Assembly: GCA_963736235.1 (NCBI GenBank)
Contig: CAVTOR010000031.1
Coordinates: 806,001 to 870,000, forward strand
Direction of reading: 5' to 3'
From: CAVORB01 sp963736235
Lineage (GTDB): Bacteria; Pseudomonadota; Gammaproteobacteria; Chromatiales; Chromatiaceae
Length of the DNA: 64,000 bases
A program made the translations under genes and the position numbers. The notes below the pieces were generated by a model. The model made no database searches and had not been told where the DNA came from. It saw only the letters and a list, made by a program, of their open reading frames with translations. Shown piece after piece: positions 46,795 to 55,902 of the stretch (within the stretch, counting starts at the first letter, position 1; the number at the start of each line of letters is the position of its first letter).

Positions 46795-47685
46795 ATGTCC
46801 AAGCAACACCCCATCGTCGCCGTTACCGGCTCATCAGGTGCGGGAACCACAACCGTAAAACGCGCCTTCGAGCATATCTTCTACCGTGACGGCTTCAATG
46901 CCGCCGTGATCGAGGGCGACAGCTTCCATCGTTATGACCGGGCGGAGATGAAGGTCGCGATGGCGACCGCCCACGACGAGCATCGCCATCTTAGCCATTT
47001 CGGCCCGGACGCCAACCGTTTCGACCTGCTCGAAGAGCTGTTCCGCAACTACGGGGCATCGGGCAGCGGCAAGAAACGATACTACATCCACAGCGAGGAG
47101 GAGTCCGACGAGCACAACGCGCGGTTGGGCAGCAACCTCAACCCCGGCCAGTTCACGCCGTGGGAAGACATTCCCCAGGGCACCGACCTCCTGTTCTACG
47201 AGGGCCTGCACGGGATGGTGGTCACGGAGGAGCACAACGTAGCCCAGCACGTGGACCTTGGCGTAGGCGTGGTTCCCATCGTCAATCTGGAGTGGATTCA
47301 GAAGATCCACCGCGACAACGCCGAGCGCGGCTACTCCGCCGAGGCGATCGTCGACACCATCATGCGCCGCATGCCCGACTACATCACCTCCATCGTGCCC
47401 CAGTTCTCGCTGACGGACATCAACTTCCAGCGCGTGCCGACGGTAGACACCTCGAACCCCTTCATCGCCCGCGACATCCCGACCCCCGACGAGAGCTTCG
47501 TCATCATCCGCTTCAAGGACCCGAAGAAGCTGAACGTGGACTTCCCCTACCTCTTGTCCATGATTCACGACTCCTTCATGACACGCCGTAACAGCATGGT
47601 CGTGCCCGGCGGCAAGATGGGGTTCGCGATGGAAATCGTCCTCCAGCCCATCATCGAGCAGATGATGGAAGATCGCGGTTCCTGA
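46795..47685 (+). CDS. prkB: Phosphoribulokinase
   Basis: Phosphoribulokinase makes ribulose-1,5-bisphosphate from ribulose-5-phosphate and ATP, the step dedicated to the Calvin-Benson cycle. The 296-residue product is the usual class I bacterial length. It has the P-loop 'VTGSSGAGTTTVKRAF' and 'AAVIEGDSFHRYDRAEM', and 'LLFYEGLHGMVVTEEHNVAQ' with the catalytic-region acidic residue. AGGAG lies just ahead of the ATG. The 295-base region upstream contains AT-rich patches suitable for promoters, but I cannot name a CbbR site. RuBisCO genes are not in the window. Confidence 0.96.
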   Translation: MSKQHPIVAVTGSSGAGTTTVKRAFEHIFYRDGFNAAVIEGDSFHRYDRAEMKVAMATAHDEHRHLSHFGPDANRFDLLEELFRNYGASGSGKKRYYIHSEEESDEHNARLGSNLNPGQFTPWEDIPQGTDLLFYEGLHGMVVTEEHNVAQHVDLGVGVVPIVNLEWIQKIHRDNAERGYSAEAIVDTIMRRMPDYITSIVPQFSLTDINFQRVPTVDTSNPFIARDIPTPDESFVIIRFKDPKKLNVDFPYLLSMIHDSFMTRRNSMVVPGGKMGFAMEIVLQPIIEQMMEDRGS

Positions 47686-47704
47686 CCTTCCGGCCAGGCT
47701 CTCG

Positions 47705-47725
47705 CCCGGCGGCGCAGCCGCCGGG
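47705..47725. terminator. Hairpin between prkB and the convergent RNase gene
   Basis: CCCGGCGGC and GCCGCCGGG form a perfect 9-bp stem around a GCA loop, centred between two convergent genes. A T-run is lacking (only TT follows), so termination is inferred from position and stem strength. Confidence 0.5.
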
Positions 47726-47726
47726 T

Positions 47727-48734
47727 TCAGCGGCCGATTCCGGCCGCGTCGACCCGCCCCCCGCGGCAGCCAGCGGACACGCGCTTGCCGCGCCGCACCA
47801 GTTCCTCCATGGTCGCGTCCTCGCTGATCGCTCCCTCCAAACCGATCCGCAGTTCGGTGATCATCCCATCGGAGCAGCTCACCTTCACGCGCTCGCCGGC
47901 ACCGCGCCCGAATGCCTGATCGAAGGCGTCGCGGATCTGGCGGCTGCTCACATGGCGGCCGACGTTCGCCGCGATCAACGCCCGCACTCGCGAGCCATTG
48001 AGCTGGTCCAGCAACGCCATGGAGTGCCGGAAATAGGCGTCCTCACCGGTGCCGTAGCAGCTGCCGTGCTTGGTCCATTCGTGCCGGTGCAGGTAGGAGA
48101 TCGCGCCCGGCATGACCTGATTCAGGCGGGCGCGGGTAGCGTCCTCGAGGTCGAGCGCCGGCAGCCTCCGCCACAGACCGCGCTCCGAGAGCCCGCGCTC
48201 CGCGGCCGGCACGCCGCAGTAGACGTTATCTCTCGGCTGAGGCCAAAGCCCGTGCAGGGAGAAGCGGTCCGACTCGGCCGCCGCCGTCGCGCCTTCCCGG
48301 CACTCGCTCTTGTAGGGTCGAATCTCGCAGAAGGCCTGCTGCCAGCTCGCCGCCAGCACGTAGGCGCCCGCCGGCGCGGTCTCCCGATCCGGGGCCGGCT
48401 CCGGGGAGGTTCGCGGCGAGGCGACGGAAGCGCCCGCGGAGTCGGACACCCGGGACCCGCAGCCGATCTCGACCCAGCGTTCCGCGGGTTGCCCGCCCTC
48501 GAGACGGATCTGGTAGTGGCTGGCAGAGTCCGCCCTGTTCTTGCCGAGGAGCGGATAGGTCCGCCCGGGAGTCAGTCTGAACCCGCCCGGATTCGTGCCG
48601 CGTTTGATGGACGAGACGGCGGGGCAATCGCGCTCCGCCACGAAACCACCCTCCAGCGGGACGGTCGCGCGGGCCGAGGGTGCGGCGAGCAAGGTCAGGA
48701 GCAATAGACGGCCGAACCGACTGCGAAAGGGCAT
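47727..48734 (-). CDS. Secreted ribonuclease T2
   Basis: RNase T2 enzymes cleave RNA through 2',3'-cyclic intermediates, normally in the periplasm. The ATG at 48734 gives 335 residues with a signal peptide ('FGRLLLLTLLAAPSARAT'). An N-terminal extension of about 110 residues precedes the catalytic domain. Both active-site segments are present, CAS I 'FSLHGLWPQ' and CAS II 'HEWTKHGSCYG'. Several Cys residues suggest disulfides. It is at the end of the miaB-ybeZ-ybeY-corC run, 50 bases after the DUF4124 gene, and convergent with prkB. Confidence 0.92.
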   Translation of the reverse strand: MPFRSRFGRLLLLTLLAAPSARATVPLEGGFVAERDCPAVSSIKRGTNPGGFRLTPGRTYPLLGKNRADSASHYQIRLEGGQPAERWVEIGCGSRVSDSAGASVASPRTSPEPAPDRETAPAGAYVLAASWQQAFCEIRPYKSECREGATAAAESDRFSLHGLWPQPRDNVYCGVPAAERGLSERGLWRRLPALDLEDATRARLNQVMPGAISYLHRHEWTKHGSCYGTGEDAYFRHSMALLDQLNGSRVRALIAANVGRHVSSRQIRDAFDQAFGRGAGERVKVSCSDGMITELRIGLEGAISEDATMEELVRRGKRVSAGCRGGRVDAAGIGR

Positions 48735-48784
48735 ATGGCGTTCTGACTTTGCTGCGGAGTGCTTGTGCCGGTCCAGGGCAGCGG

Positions 48785-49270
48785 TCACGGGCAATGGTCT
48801 TTCACTTGCTGCCTGGCCCGGGAGAGTTCTTTGGCTCGCTGGTCGTCCTCCAGAAAGACCCGGTTTCCCTTTTCGTCGACGCGATAGACGGGCCGCTCCA
48901 ACTCCAGGACGTGCAGGTCCCTCCTGGCAGTAAGGCAGCGCGCCTGTCTCTGGGCCTCATCGCGGGCGCCGGCGGCGGCCTCTTGCTCGCGCTGCTGCGC
49001 CTCGGCCCGCGCCGTATCGTCCCGCTCGACGATGCCATCGAGCCGGCTCTGGGCGCGCAACACCTCCTCGTCCGACGGCGGCGGCGGGGTCCGCACCGTC
49101 TCCGCGCGCTGGTCCAGCGGCGGCGAGTCCCCGTAGTGGACCCGCCCCTGCTCGTCCACCCACTTGTAGACCCCGCCCCAGGCGCCGCCCGCAACCAGGC
49201 AGCCAAGAACAAGGATCGCTGCCGGAAACCCGCGAGCGAGACCCCGCCTCGATATCCTACGCACGGGCAC
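48785..49270 (-). CDS. DUF4124 domain-containing exported protein
   Basis: A 161-residue protein from a GTG start. A signal peptide ('FPAAILVLGCLVAGGAWG') is followed directly by the DUF4124 motif 'GVYKWVDEQGRVHYGDSPP'. The rest is a charged, probably coiled-coil region (residues 65-110) and a Cys-containing C-terminus. DUF4124 proteins are common in gammaproteobacteria and uncharacterised. It overlaps the end of corC by 14 bases. Confidence 0.82.
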   Translation of the reverse strand: MPVRRISRRGLARGFPAAILVLGCLVAGGAWGGVYKWVDEQGRVHYGDSPPLDQRAETVRTPPPPSDEEVLRAQSRLDGIVERDDTARAEAQQREQEAAAGARDEAQRQARCLTARRDLHVLELERPVYRVDEKGNRVFLEDDQRAKELSRARQQVKDHCP

Positions 49271-50141
49271 TGGACTCCGGCTGCACGCGTGCGCCCTCGT
49301 CCGCCAGGGGCTGTACGCTCAGGAGGTGAACGCGCCGGCTGTCGGCGCGCAGGACGGTGAAGCGAAAGCCCCCGATCTCGACCCGCTCGCCGCGTTTGGG
49401 CAGGTGCCCGAGCGCGCTGAGCACCAGGCCCCCGATGGTGTCGAACTCCTCGTCGGAAAAATCGCTGCCGAAGTAGTCGTTGAACTCCTCCACGGTCGTC
49501 CGCGCCTTGGCGGTGTACTCCTTCTTGCCGCGCTTGAAGATGGGCGCTCCCTCGTCGAAGTCGTGCTCGTCCTCGATCTCGCCCACGATCTGCTCGAGCA
49601 CGTCCTCGATCGTGACCAGGCCGGCGGCGTTGCCGTACTCGTCCACCACGATGGCCATGTGGTTGCGGCTGCTGCGGAACTCCTTGAGCAGCACGTTGAG
49701 CCGCTTGCTCTCGGGCACGAAGACCGCCGCCCGCAGCAGCTCCCGGATGTTGAAGGCGCGTCGGCCGCTGGTGAGGCAGGCGGGCAGCAGGTCCTTTGCG
49801 AGCAGGATGCCGACCACCTCGCCGCGATCCTCGCCGATCACCGGAAACCGGGAGTGGGCGGAGTCCACCGCGGTCCGCAGGATCTGCTCGAGGGGATCGT
49901 CGCGGCGGACGAAGACCATCTCGGCACGCGGAATCATGATGTCGCGCACCCGCAGGTCGGCCACCTGCAGCACGCCCTCGATCATGCTCAGCGCGTCCGT
50001 GTCGAGCAGGGCACGGCCCTTGGCCTCCTTCAACAGCTCGACGAGTTGCTCCCTGTCCTGCGGTTCGCCTCCGAAGAGCTGGCCGAGACGCTCGATCCAG
50101 CCCCTTGGACGCGAACCGACGCCAGATCGATCGCTTGTCAT
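49257..50141 (-). CDS. corC: CorC/HlyC-family protein with CBS domains
   Basis: A 294-residue cytoplasmic CorC. Two CBS motifs span about residues 65-185 ('VRDIMIPRAEMVFV', 'NHMAIVVDEYGNAAGLVTIED'). A CorC_HlyC transporter-associated domain follows, with 'EEFDTIGGLVLSALGHLPKRGE'. E. coli CorC has been linked to magnesium/cobalt efflux. It overlaps ybeY by four bases (ATGA), as in the conserved ybeZ-ybeY-corC operon. lnt, which normally follows corC, is replaced by the DUF4124 gene. Confidence 0.93.
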   Translation of the reverse strand: MTSDRSGVGSRPRGWIERLGQLFGGEPQDREQLVELLKEAKGRALLDTDALSMIEGVLQVADLRVRDIMIPRAEMVFVRRDDPLEQILRTAVDSAHSRFPVIGEDRGEVVGILLAKDLLPACLTSGRRAFNIRELLRAAVFVPESKRLNVLLKEFRSSRNHMAIVVDEYGNAAGLVTIEDVLEQIVGEIEDEHDFDEGAPIFKRGKKEYTAKARTTVEEFNDYFGSDFSDEEFDTIGGLVLSALGHLPKRGERVEIGGFRFTVLRADSRRVHLLSVQPLADEGARVQPESSARA

Positions 50142-50614
50142 GGGTTCCGTTGTGGGTCCTCGTAAGGTGGCGGGAATCCTAACCCGCGTAAGATGAGGGT
50201 TTCCAGCCCCTCCATCTCGGCGGCCTGGGCGTCGTCGAGATGGTCGAATCCGATCAGATGCAGCACGCCATGCACCACCATGTGCGCCCAGTGGGCGGCC
50301 GCGGCCTTGCCCTGCTCCACCGCCTCCCTTTCCACCACCGGGGCGCAGATCACCAGATCGCCGATCAGGTCGCAGTCCGGCAGGCCAGGCGGGGGCTCGA
50401 AGGGAAACGACAACACATTGGTGGCGCCCGGCCGGCCGCGGTAGCGGCGGTTGAGCGCGGCGCCCTCGTCCTCGTCCACCACGCGGATGGTGAGCTCGGC
50501 GCGCTCGCGACGGCCCGTGAGCGCGGCCTCGGCCCAACGACGGAGATCGGCGTCACGAGGAACGACCGGCGCGCCCGACGCGTCTTGGACGTCCAACTCC
50601 AGATCGAGTGGCAT
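50138..50614 (-). CDS. ybeY: Endoribonuclease YbeY
   Basis: YbeY is a zinc-dependent endoribonuclease needed for 16S rRNA 3' maturation and ribosome quality control. The ATG at 50614 gives 158 residues. The zinc motif HxxxHxxxxxH is 'HGVLHLIGFDH', and 'GATNVLSFPFE' is also typical. It is intact, lies 13 bases after ybeZ and overlaps corC. Confidence 0.95.
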   Translation of the reverse strand: MPLDLELDVQDASGAPVVPRDADLRRWAEAALTGRRERAELTIRVVDEDEGAALNRRYRGRPGATNVLSFPFEPPPGLPDCDLIGDLVICAPVVEREAVEQGKAAAAHWAHMVVHGVLHLIGFDHLDDAQAAEMEGLETLILRGLGFPPPYEDPQRNP

Positions 50615-50627
50615 GGAAGCGACCCGC

Positions 50628-51624
50628 TCAGGCGCCCGCGCGTTCGGCCCCGGGCTGCTTGCGCTCGAAGGTTTCGTAGGCGCCGACGATGCGCTGCACC
50701 AGTGCATGGCGCACCACGTCGCGGGCATTGAAGAAGGTGAAGCTGATGCCCTCGACGTGACGCAGGATCTCGATCGCCTGACGCAACCCCGAGGCCTGCC
50801 CCTTGGGCAGGTCCACCTGGGTCACGTCGCCGGTGATGACCGCGGTGGAGCCGAAGCCGATGCGGGTGAGGAACATCTTCATCTGCTCCGGGGTGGTGTT
50901 CTGGGCCTCGTCCAGGATGATGAAGGCGTCGTTCAGGGTGCGCCCGCGCATGTAGGCCAGGGGCGCGACCTCGATCACGTTGCGCTCGATCAGCTTGTTG
51001 ACCTTCTCGAACCCCAGCATCTCGTACAGGGCGTCGTAGAGAGGACGCAGATAGGGATCGATCTTCTGGGCCAGGTCGCCCGGAAGGAAGCCCAGGCGCT
51101 CCCCCGCCTCCACCGCCGGACGCACCAGCACCAAGCGGCGCACGCGGTCGGCCTCCAATGATTCCACCGCGCTAGCGACGGCGAGATAGGTCTTTCCCGT
51201 GCCCGCGGGCCCGACGCCGAAATTGATGTCGTGGCGCAGGATGGCGTGCAGATACTCCTGCTGATTGGGCCCCCGGGCGCGGATCACGCTGCGCTTGGTC
51301 TTGATCAGCAAGTCCGGCAGGCGGTCTTCCACATTCGCGAGCAAGGCCTCGACCCCGGATTCCTGCAGGTGCAGGTGGACCGCCTCCGGCGTGAGCACCT
51401 CATCTTCCGTGGCCTCGTAGAGGCGCTTGATCACCTGCTCCCCAGCCGCAACCGCGTCCCGGTCACCGATGATGCGGAAGAGATTCCCGCGATTGTTGAT
51501 CTCGATGCCCAGCCGGCGCTCGATCTGGCGCAGGTGCCCGTCGAGCTGGCCGCAGAGGTTTCCGGAGCCGCTCGTTGTTCTCCGGCAGCAGCTCCAGGTC
51601 GGTGGAATGGGGGTGAATCGACAA
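50628..51624 (-). CDS. ybeZ: PhoH-like ATPase YbeZ (one frameshift)
   Basis: YbeZ is a PhoH-family P-loop NTPase that partners YbeY. The intact part contains Walker A 'FGVGPAGTGKTYLAVASAVES' and Walker B 'AFIILDEAQNTTPEQMKMF'. Its normal N-terminus is in another frame. Removing one base near 51562 joins 'LELLPENNERL' to 'GNLCGQLDGHLRQIERRLG' and 'IEINNRGNLFRIIGDRDAV'. The start is probably the TTG at 51624, next to the miaB stop. The repaired length is about 331 residues. It is part of the miaB-ybeZ-ybeY-corC operon. Confidence 0.91.
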
Positions 51625-51625
51625 C

Positions 51626-52972
51626 TCAGGCGCTGCGGGCCAGGGGCACCGCCTGCAGCTCGCCGCGCAGGGAGTTGGGCAGGGCCTCCGTGATGCGCAC
51701 CCAGGTCAGCTCCCCGATCAGGTCCCGAGCTCCGGAGAAGTTGACCACCCGGTTGTTCTCCGTGCGCCCGGCGAGCTGGTTCGGGTCCTTGCGCGAGGGG
51801 CCCTCCACCAGCACCCGCTCGACGCTCCCAACCATCCGCCGGCTGATGATCTGCGCCTGGTTGGCGATCCGCGCCTGCAGCCGCAGCAAGCGTTCCTGCT
51901 TGACCGCGTGCGGCACGTCGTCCGGGTAGTCCGAGGCGGGCGTGCCGGGGCGGCGGCTATAGATGAAGCTGAAGCTGGCGTCGAAGCCGATCTCCTCGAC
52001 CAAGGCCATGGTGGCGACGAAGTCCGCATCGGTCTCCCCGGGAAAGCCGACGATGAAGTCGGACGAGATGCTGATGCCAGGGCGCGCCCGCCGCAGCGCC
52101 TCGATCTTGGCCGCGTAGTCCGCGGCCGTGTGGCCCCGCTTCATGGCCGCGAGGATGCGGTCCGACCCGCTCTGCACCGGCAGATGCAGGTGACTGACCA
52201 GCTTGGGTACATCGCGGTAGACCTCGATCAGGGCGTCCGAGAACTCGATGGGGTGCGAGGTGGTGTAGCGGATGCGCTCGATACCCTCGACCGCCGCCAC
52301 GTAACGGATCAGCAGCGCCAGGTCGGCCGTTTCGCCGTCGTGCATCGCGCCGCGGTAGGCGTTCACGTTCTGGCCCAGCAGGTTCACCTCGCGCACCCCC
52401 TGCTCGGCGAGCTCCGCCACCTCCGCGATCACGTCGTCGAAGGGCCGGCTGATCTCCTCCCCGCGCGTGTAAGGGACGACACAGTAGGTGCAGTACTTGG
52501 AGCACCCCTCCATGACGGAGACGAAGGCGGTCGGCCCCTCCGCCCGGGGGGCGGGCAGGCAGTCGAATTTCTCGATCTCGGGGAAGGACACGTCCACCTG
52601 GGGCGCGTGCACCCGCTCCAGATCCGCAAGCATCTGCGGCAGCCGGTGCAGGGTCTGGGGACCGAAGACCAGGTCGACGTAGGGCGCCCGCTCGCGGATC
52701 GCCTCTCCCTCCTGGCTCGCGACGCAGCCGCCGACGCCGATGACCACGGCGCGGCCCTGCTGCTTCAGGGGCTTCCAGCGCCCGAGCTGAGAGAAGACCT
52801 TCTCCTGCGCCTTCTCGCGGATGGAGCAGGTGTTGAGCAGCAGCACGTCCGCGTCCTCGGCGCGCGCGGCGAGCTCCAGGCCACGCGACTCACGCAGCAC
52901 GTCCGCCATGCGGGCGGAGTCGTACTCGTTCATCTGGCAGCCGAAGGTCTGGATGTAGAGCTTCTTGGGCAT
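51626..52972 (-). CDS. miaB: tRNA-2-methylthio-N6-dimethylallyladenosine synthase MiaB
   Basis: MiaB is a radical-SAM methylthiotransferase that modifies A37 of tRNAs reading UNN codons. The 448-residue product is intact. The N-terminal UPF0004 domain carries Cys residues in 'TFGCQMNEYDS', 'LNTCSIREKA' and 'VGGCVASQEG'. The radical-SAM motif CxxxCxxC is in 'EGCSKYCTYCVVPYTRG', and a TRAM domain ends the protein. It heads the miaB-ybeZ-ybeY-corC operon. Confidence 0.96.
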   Translation of the reverse strand: MPKKLYIQTFGCQMNEYDSARMADVLRESRGLELAARAEDADVLLLNTCSIREKAQEKVFSQLGRWKPLKQQGRAVVIGVGGCVASQEGEAIRERAPYVDLVFGPQTLHRLPQMLADLERVHAPQVDVSFPEIEKFDCLPAPRAEGPTAFVSVMEGCSKYCTYCVVPYTRGEEISRPFDDVIAEVAELAEQGVREVNLLGQNVNAYRGAMHDGETADLALLIRYVAAVEGIERIRYTTSHPIEFSDALIEVYRDVPKLVSHLHLPVQSGSDRILAAMKRGHTAADYAAKIEALRRARPGISISSDFIVGFPGETDADFVATMALVEEIGFDASFSFIYSRRPGTPASDYPDDVPHAVKQERLLRLQARIANQAQIISRRMVGSVERVLVEGPSRKDPNQLAGRTENNRVVNFSGARDLIGELTWVRITEALPNSLRGELQAVPLARSA

Positions 52973-53098
52973 CGGTCGGCAGGGTACGGAAAAAGCGCTG
53001 CATCTTCCAGTATTTACGGCTTACGCGTCAAGCTAGGGGCGCACTTGTCTCGGATAGCTGCACAGGCACGGGAGACCCGCCGAGTGCGGGTGCCTCTC

Positions 53099-54931
53099 TC
53101 AGCGCCCCTCGAGGGCTCGACGCCACAAGGCGATGCCGGCGGCCCCGACCAATACGCGCTGCTGCTCGGCTGTGGTTTCCCTCCCCCGCGCCAATGCCTC
53201 GTCGACGTAGTCGCGGCGAAACACCTCCGCCCACAGGGGCGTCGCGCCCGAGAGCAGGGCCTTGCACGCCCGCCCACCGTCGCCGAAGAAGCCCTCCAGG
53301 AACAGCGGATTCAGGTGTCCGCCCGGAGGTCCATGCAGGACGCTCCGCGGCAAACGGCCCGTCATCGCCTCTTGAGTCAGGCGCTTGTAGGTGCGACCGT
53401 CGCAGAACAGGTAGCTCGGCAGAGAGAGGACGCAGGCCAGAATCGCCGCGTGGCGCAGGGGGTGCCGCCGCTCGACGCCGGAGCGATCGGCGAAGTAACG
53501 CTCGCCCTTGCTCTCCATCGCGGAGATGGTCCCAAACAGATTGGTCAGCTGGGCCGGGTGCGGCGAACGGGCGATCTCCGGCGGCCAATCGGCGATCCGC
53601 CCGAGGCTCGCGACCGCTGGCCCGGCCAGGCAGGCGGGGGCGGCCCCACGCCGCTTGATGCGCAGAGAGCGTTTAGCGAGGTCACGCATCTCCGGCGAGC
53701 TCAACCACCTCGCGGGCCCCCGCTCCCGGATCAGCCGGCGCAACTCCCCTCTGGCGCGGCCCCAGTCGCGTAACTGCAAGGCATCGGTCAGGCCCTGATG
53801 GCGGTAGGGGTAGAGGTAGTCTCCCAGATGACCGTTGATTAGGACATCGCATCCCTCCGAGCGAGCCGCGCCGTAGGCCGTCAGGTTGAGGCGCAGGAAG
53901 GGATTCAGCGAAGGGAGATTGGGACAGAGGGGCCAGTTCTCGGGATCCAGTGACGGGCAGAGCCCGTCGCCTTCGAACCAGCGGACGGGAACCCCGATGT
54001 GGGCGGCGACCTCCGCGATCGCCCGGCTCTCGTCTGCCTCCTTGAAGCGCTCGAGCCGCCAGCAATAGGCAGCGACCTCCCGCCCGCCGGCGCGAATCGC
54101 CGGCACCGCGAAGGCCGCGGCGGTCGTCGAGTCCATGCCGCCGCTGAGCATCAAGCCGAAGCGGCGCCCACGTCGCGTTGCTTCGGGAATGGCCGTGGCG
54201 AGGGACTCCCGCCAGCAGGCGAGCGCATCCCGATCCCCGACGCCGCGCCGCAGAGCGACGGGAAAACCGAGCGGAACCCGACGCCGCGCGGTCTCCGCCG
54301 CCTGCCAACGCACCGCCTCCCCGGGCGCTACCTCGGCGATGTCGCGAAACGCGGTGCGGCCGGCAGGCAGGGGAAATCGCACGCCGAACCGCGCGAGCCA
54401 GCCGAGGTCCGCGGCCTTGGACACATCCGGGTGATGCAGGAGCGCCGCCTCTTCCGAGGCGAGCGCCAGCGGCCCGCGGCCCTCGGCGAAGCAAACCGCG
54501 CGCTCGCCGACATGATCGCGGACCGCCAGCAACCGCGGAATCTGGGGCTCCCAGACCAGGGCGACCAGGGGACCGCGGAGCCGATCGAGGGCCCCGGCGC
54601 CTTGGCGCAGATAGAGCGCCAGCACCAGAACGGCGTCGTCGAGCGCTGCGGCGGCGCGGTCGGCAGCGCCCAGCTCCGCGACCAGCTCCGAATAGTTCTC
54701 CAGCCAGCCGGACAGCAGTACGTGGACCTGGCGCTGCCGGTCGGATGCGAGCACGGCCTGGGGCTCGCCGTCTCCGCGGCACAGCCCCAGCCACCATCCT
54801 TCGCCGGATTTCACCTCGCGGTTCGGCGCAAAGGCGTGGGACAGCGCATCCAAGGCGCGGGCACCGATCCGCCGCAGCCCCGCGGTGTCCTGGTCGCCGC
54901 GCCGGTCCCAGAGAAAACAGAACCCGCTCAC
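53099..54931 (-). CDS. Asparagine-synthetase-like lasso cyclase candidate
   Basis: A 610-residue homologue of asparagine synthetase B. It starts at GTG 54931, overlapping the kinase stop. The N-terminus reads 'MSGFCFLWDRRGDQD' (GTG read as Met). The Cys-2 nucleophile that genuine glutamine amidotransferases need is absent, as in lasso cyclases (McjC type), which adenylate an Asp or Glu side chain and close an isopeptide ring without ammonia. The PP-loop 'FGLMLSGGMDSTTAAAFA' lies near residue 260. The synthetase domain continues with 'DVLINGHLGDYLYPY' and 'LRHAAILACVLSLPSYLFCDGR'. It is the last gene of the RiPP operon. An authentic asparagine synthetase is less likely given the context. Confidence 0.82.
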   Translation of the reverse strand: MSGFCFLWDRRGDQDTAGLRRIGARALDALSHAFAPNREVKSGEGWWLGLCRGDGEPQAVLASDRQRQVHVLLSGWLENYSELVAELGAADRAAAALDDAVLVLALYLRQGAGALDRLRGPLVALVWEPQIPRLLAVRDHVGERAVCFAEGRGPLALASEEAALLHHPDVSKAADLGWLARFGVRFPLPAGRTAFRDIAEVAPGEAVRWQAAETARRRVPLGFPVALRRGVGDRDALACWRESLATAIPEATRRGRRFGLMLSGGMDSTTAAAFAVPAIRAGGREVAAYCWRLERFKEADESRAIAEVAAHIGVPVRWFEGDGLCPSLDPENWPLCPNLPSLNPFLRLNLTAYGAARSEGCDVLINGHLGDYLYPYRHQGLTDALQLRDWGRARGELRRLIRERGPARWLSSPEMRDLAKRSLRIKRRGAAPACLAGPAVASLGRIADWPPEIARSPHPAQLTNLFGTISAMESKGERYFADRSGVERRHPLRHAAILACVLSLPSYLFCDGRTYKRLTQEAMTGRLPRSVLHGPPGGHLNPLFLEGFFGDGGRACKALLSGATPLWAEVFRRDYVDEALARGRETTAEQQRVLVGAAGIALWRRALEGR

Positions 54932-55860
54932 GTCACGCCACCGACAGGGCGCTGGGCGATAGAAACCTGCGACAGAGTCGCGTAGACCTCGGCGAGGCGT
55001 CCCAGATCCCGGGGCACGCCGAGCCGGTATGCCGGGACCGAGCTGGCGACGCGGGCGATGTCGCGGAAATGCGCGGTCCGCATGCCAGGCGCGTAGAGCC
55101 GGGCCGACACCGTCTGCCGCGTCAACAGCTTCACCGCTTCCGGACTCGGCAGGCGCTCCAGTGTCACGCGGTCGGCCGCAGCTCTGGGCTCCAGGGAACA
55201 GATCACCGACACGGGCAGCCCTTCGGCCATGGCGCCGCCGGCGTACTGGCCCTCGGGGCCGAGCTTCAACTGAGGATACCAAGGCAGGGCCTGGAGGGCG
55301 TCGCCGTCCAGGCGCACGGGCAGGACATCGTCCGCGACCGGCCGGCAGCCGCGAAGCACGCGGGCAGCGGCCGCCAGTGTCGACTTCCCGGCCCCGGAAT
55401 CGCCGAGAAAGAGCCATAGACCCGCATTCGCCACGAACGCCGCGCTCGCGTGCAAGGCGTATCGGCCGGTATCGGCCAAGACCAGGAGCAGAGCGGGGCC
55501 GAGCAACGCCTCGACCCAGGGGGTGAGCAGCCTCTCATGTCCGCCGCAGGGAGGCATGATCCGCCGCGGTGACAGCCCGAAATCGCCGACCCCCTGGACC
55601 GACAAGACGCAGCGCCCACCGCCGTAGGCGGCCTCGACCAGCCGCTGGGCGCCGCCGAGCAGGCCGCGCATCCGTGCAATCGCGGTCCCTGCCGGAAAAC
55701 AGCGAGCCGGCGAGTAAACCTCGTCGCTCGCGGCATTCGCGGCGAAGGCCTCGAGCGCGGGGATCGGCTGCGCGCAACGGAGCTCCAGCCCGGCGACCCG
55801 GTAGCTTCTGCTCCCCGTCCCGGGGTCTGACGATGGATCGCCGATCCAGATCACGCCCAC
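54928..55860 (-). CDS. HprK-like serine kinase of the RiPP operon
   Basis: A 310-residue protein from a GTG start (GTG at 55854 also possible). The N-terminal 140 residues are variable. The C-terminal half is the HPr-kinase fold, with 'YALHASAAFV', Walker A 'LFLGDSGAGKSTLAAAARVL' (about residues 147-165) and the catalytic acidic pair in 'CRPVADDVLPVRLDG'. HprK-like kinases recur in lasso-peptide clusters; the paeninodin kinase phosphorylates a Ser of its precursor. Its stop overlaps the cyclase start and it begins 42 bases after the peptidase gene. A true HPr kinase role is unlikely because no phosphotransferase-system genes are near. Confidence 0.82.
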   Translation of the reverse strand: MGVIWIGDPSSDPGTGSRSYRVAGLELRCAQPIPALEAFAANAASDEVYSPARCFPAGTAIARMRGLLGGAQRLVEAAYGGGRCVLSVQGVGDFGLSPRRIMPPCGGHERLLTPWVEALLGPALLLVLADTGRYALHASAAFVANAGLWLFLGDSGAGKSTLAAAARVLRGCRPVADDVLPVRLDGDALQALPWYPQLKLGPEGQYAGGAMAEGLPVSVICSLEPRAAADRVTLERLPSPEAVKLLTRQTVSARLYAPGMRTAHFRDIARVASSVPAYRLGVPRDLGRLAEVYATLSQVSIAQRPVGGVT

Positions 55861-55902
55861 GCGGGTGCTATCCGGGCCGGCCGGGCATGGGCCGGCCGCC
55901 CG

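Noticed and set aside
53064..53096. Possible terminator hairpin between miaB and the RiPP operon (AGGCAC and ACCCGC paired with GCGGGTGCCT)
   Set aside because: The two possible stems compete for the same right arm and no T-run follows; too ambiguous to list.
53099..55417. Reading the asparagine-synthetase homologue as a 772-residue protein or as a true AsnB
   Set aside because: The extra N-terminal residues overlap the kinase gene in another frame and lack family sequence. The GTG at 54931 overlaps the kinase stop. Without Cys-2 and with a lasso precursor in the operon, a cyclase is the better reading.
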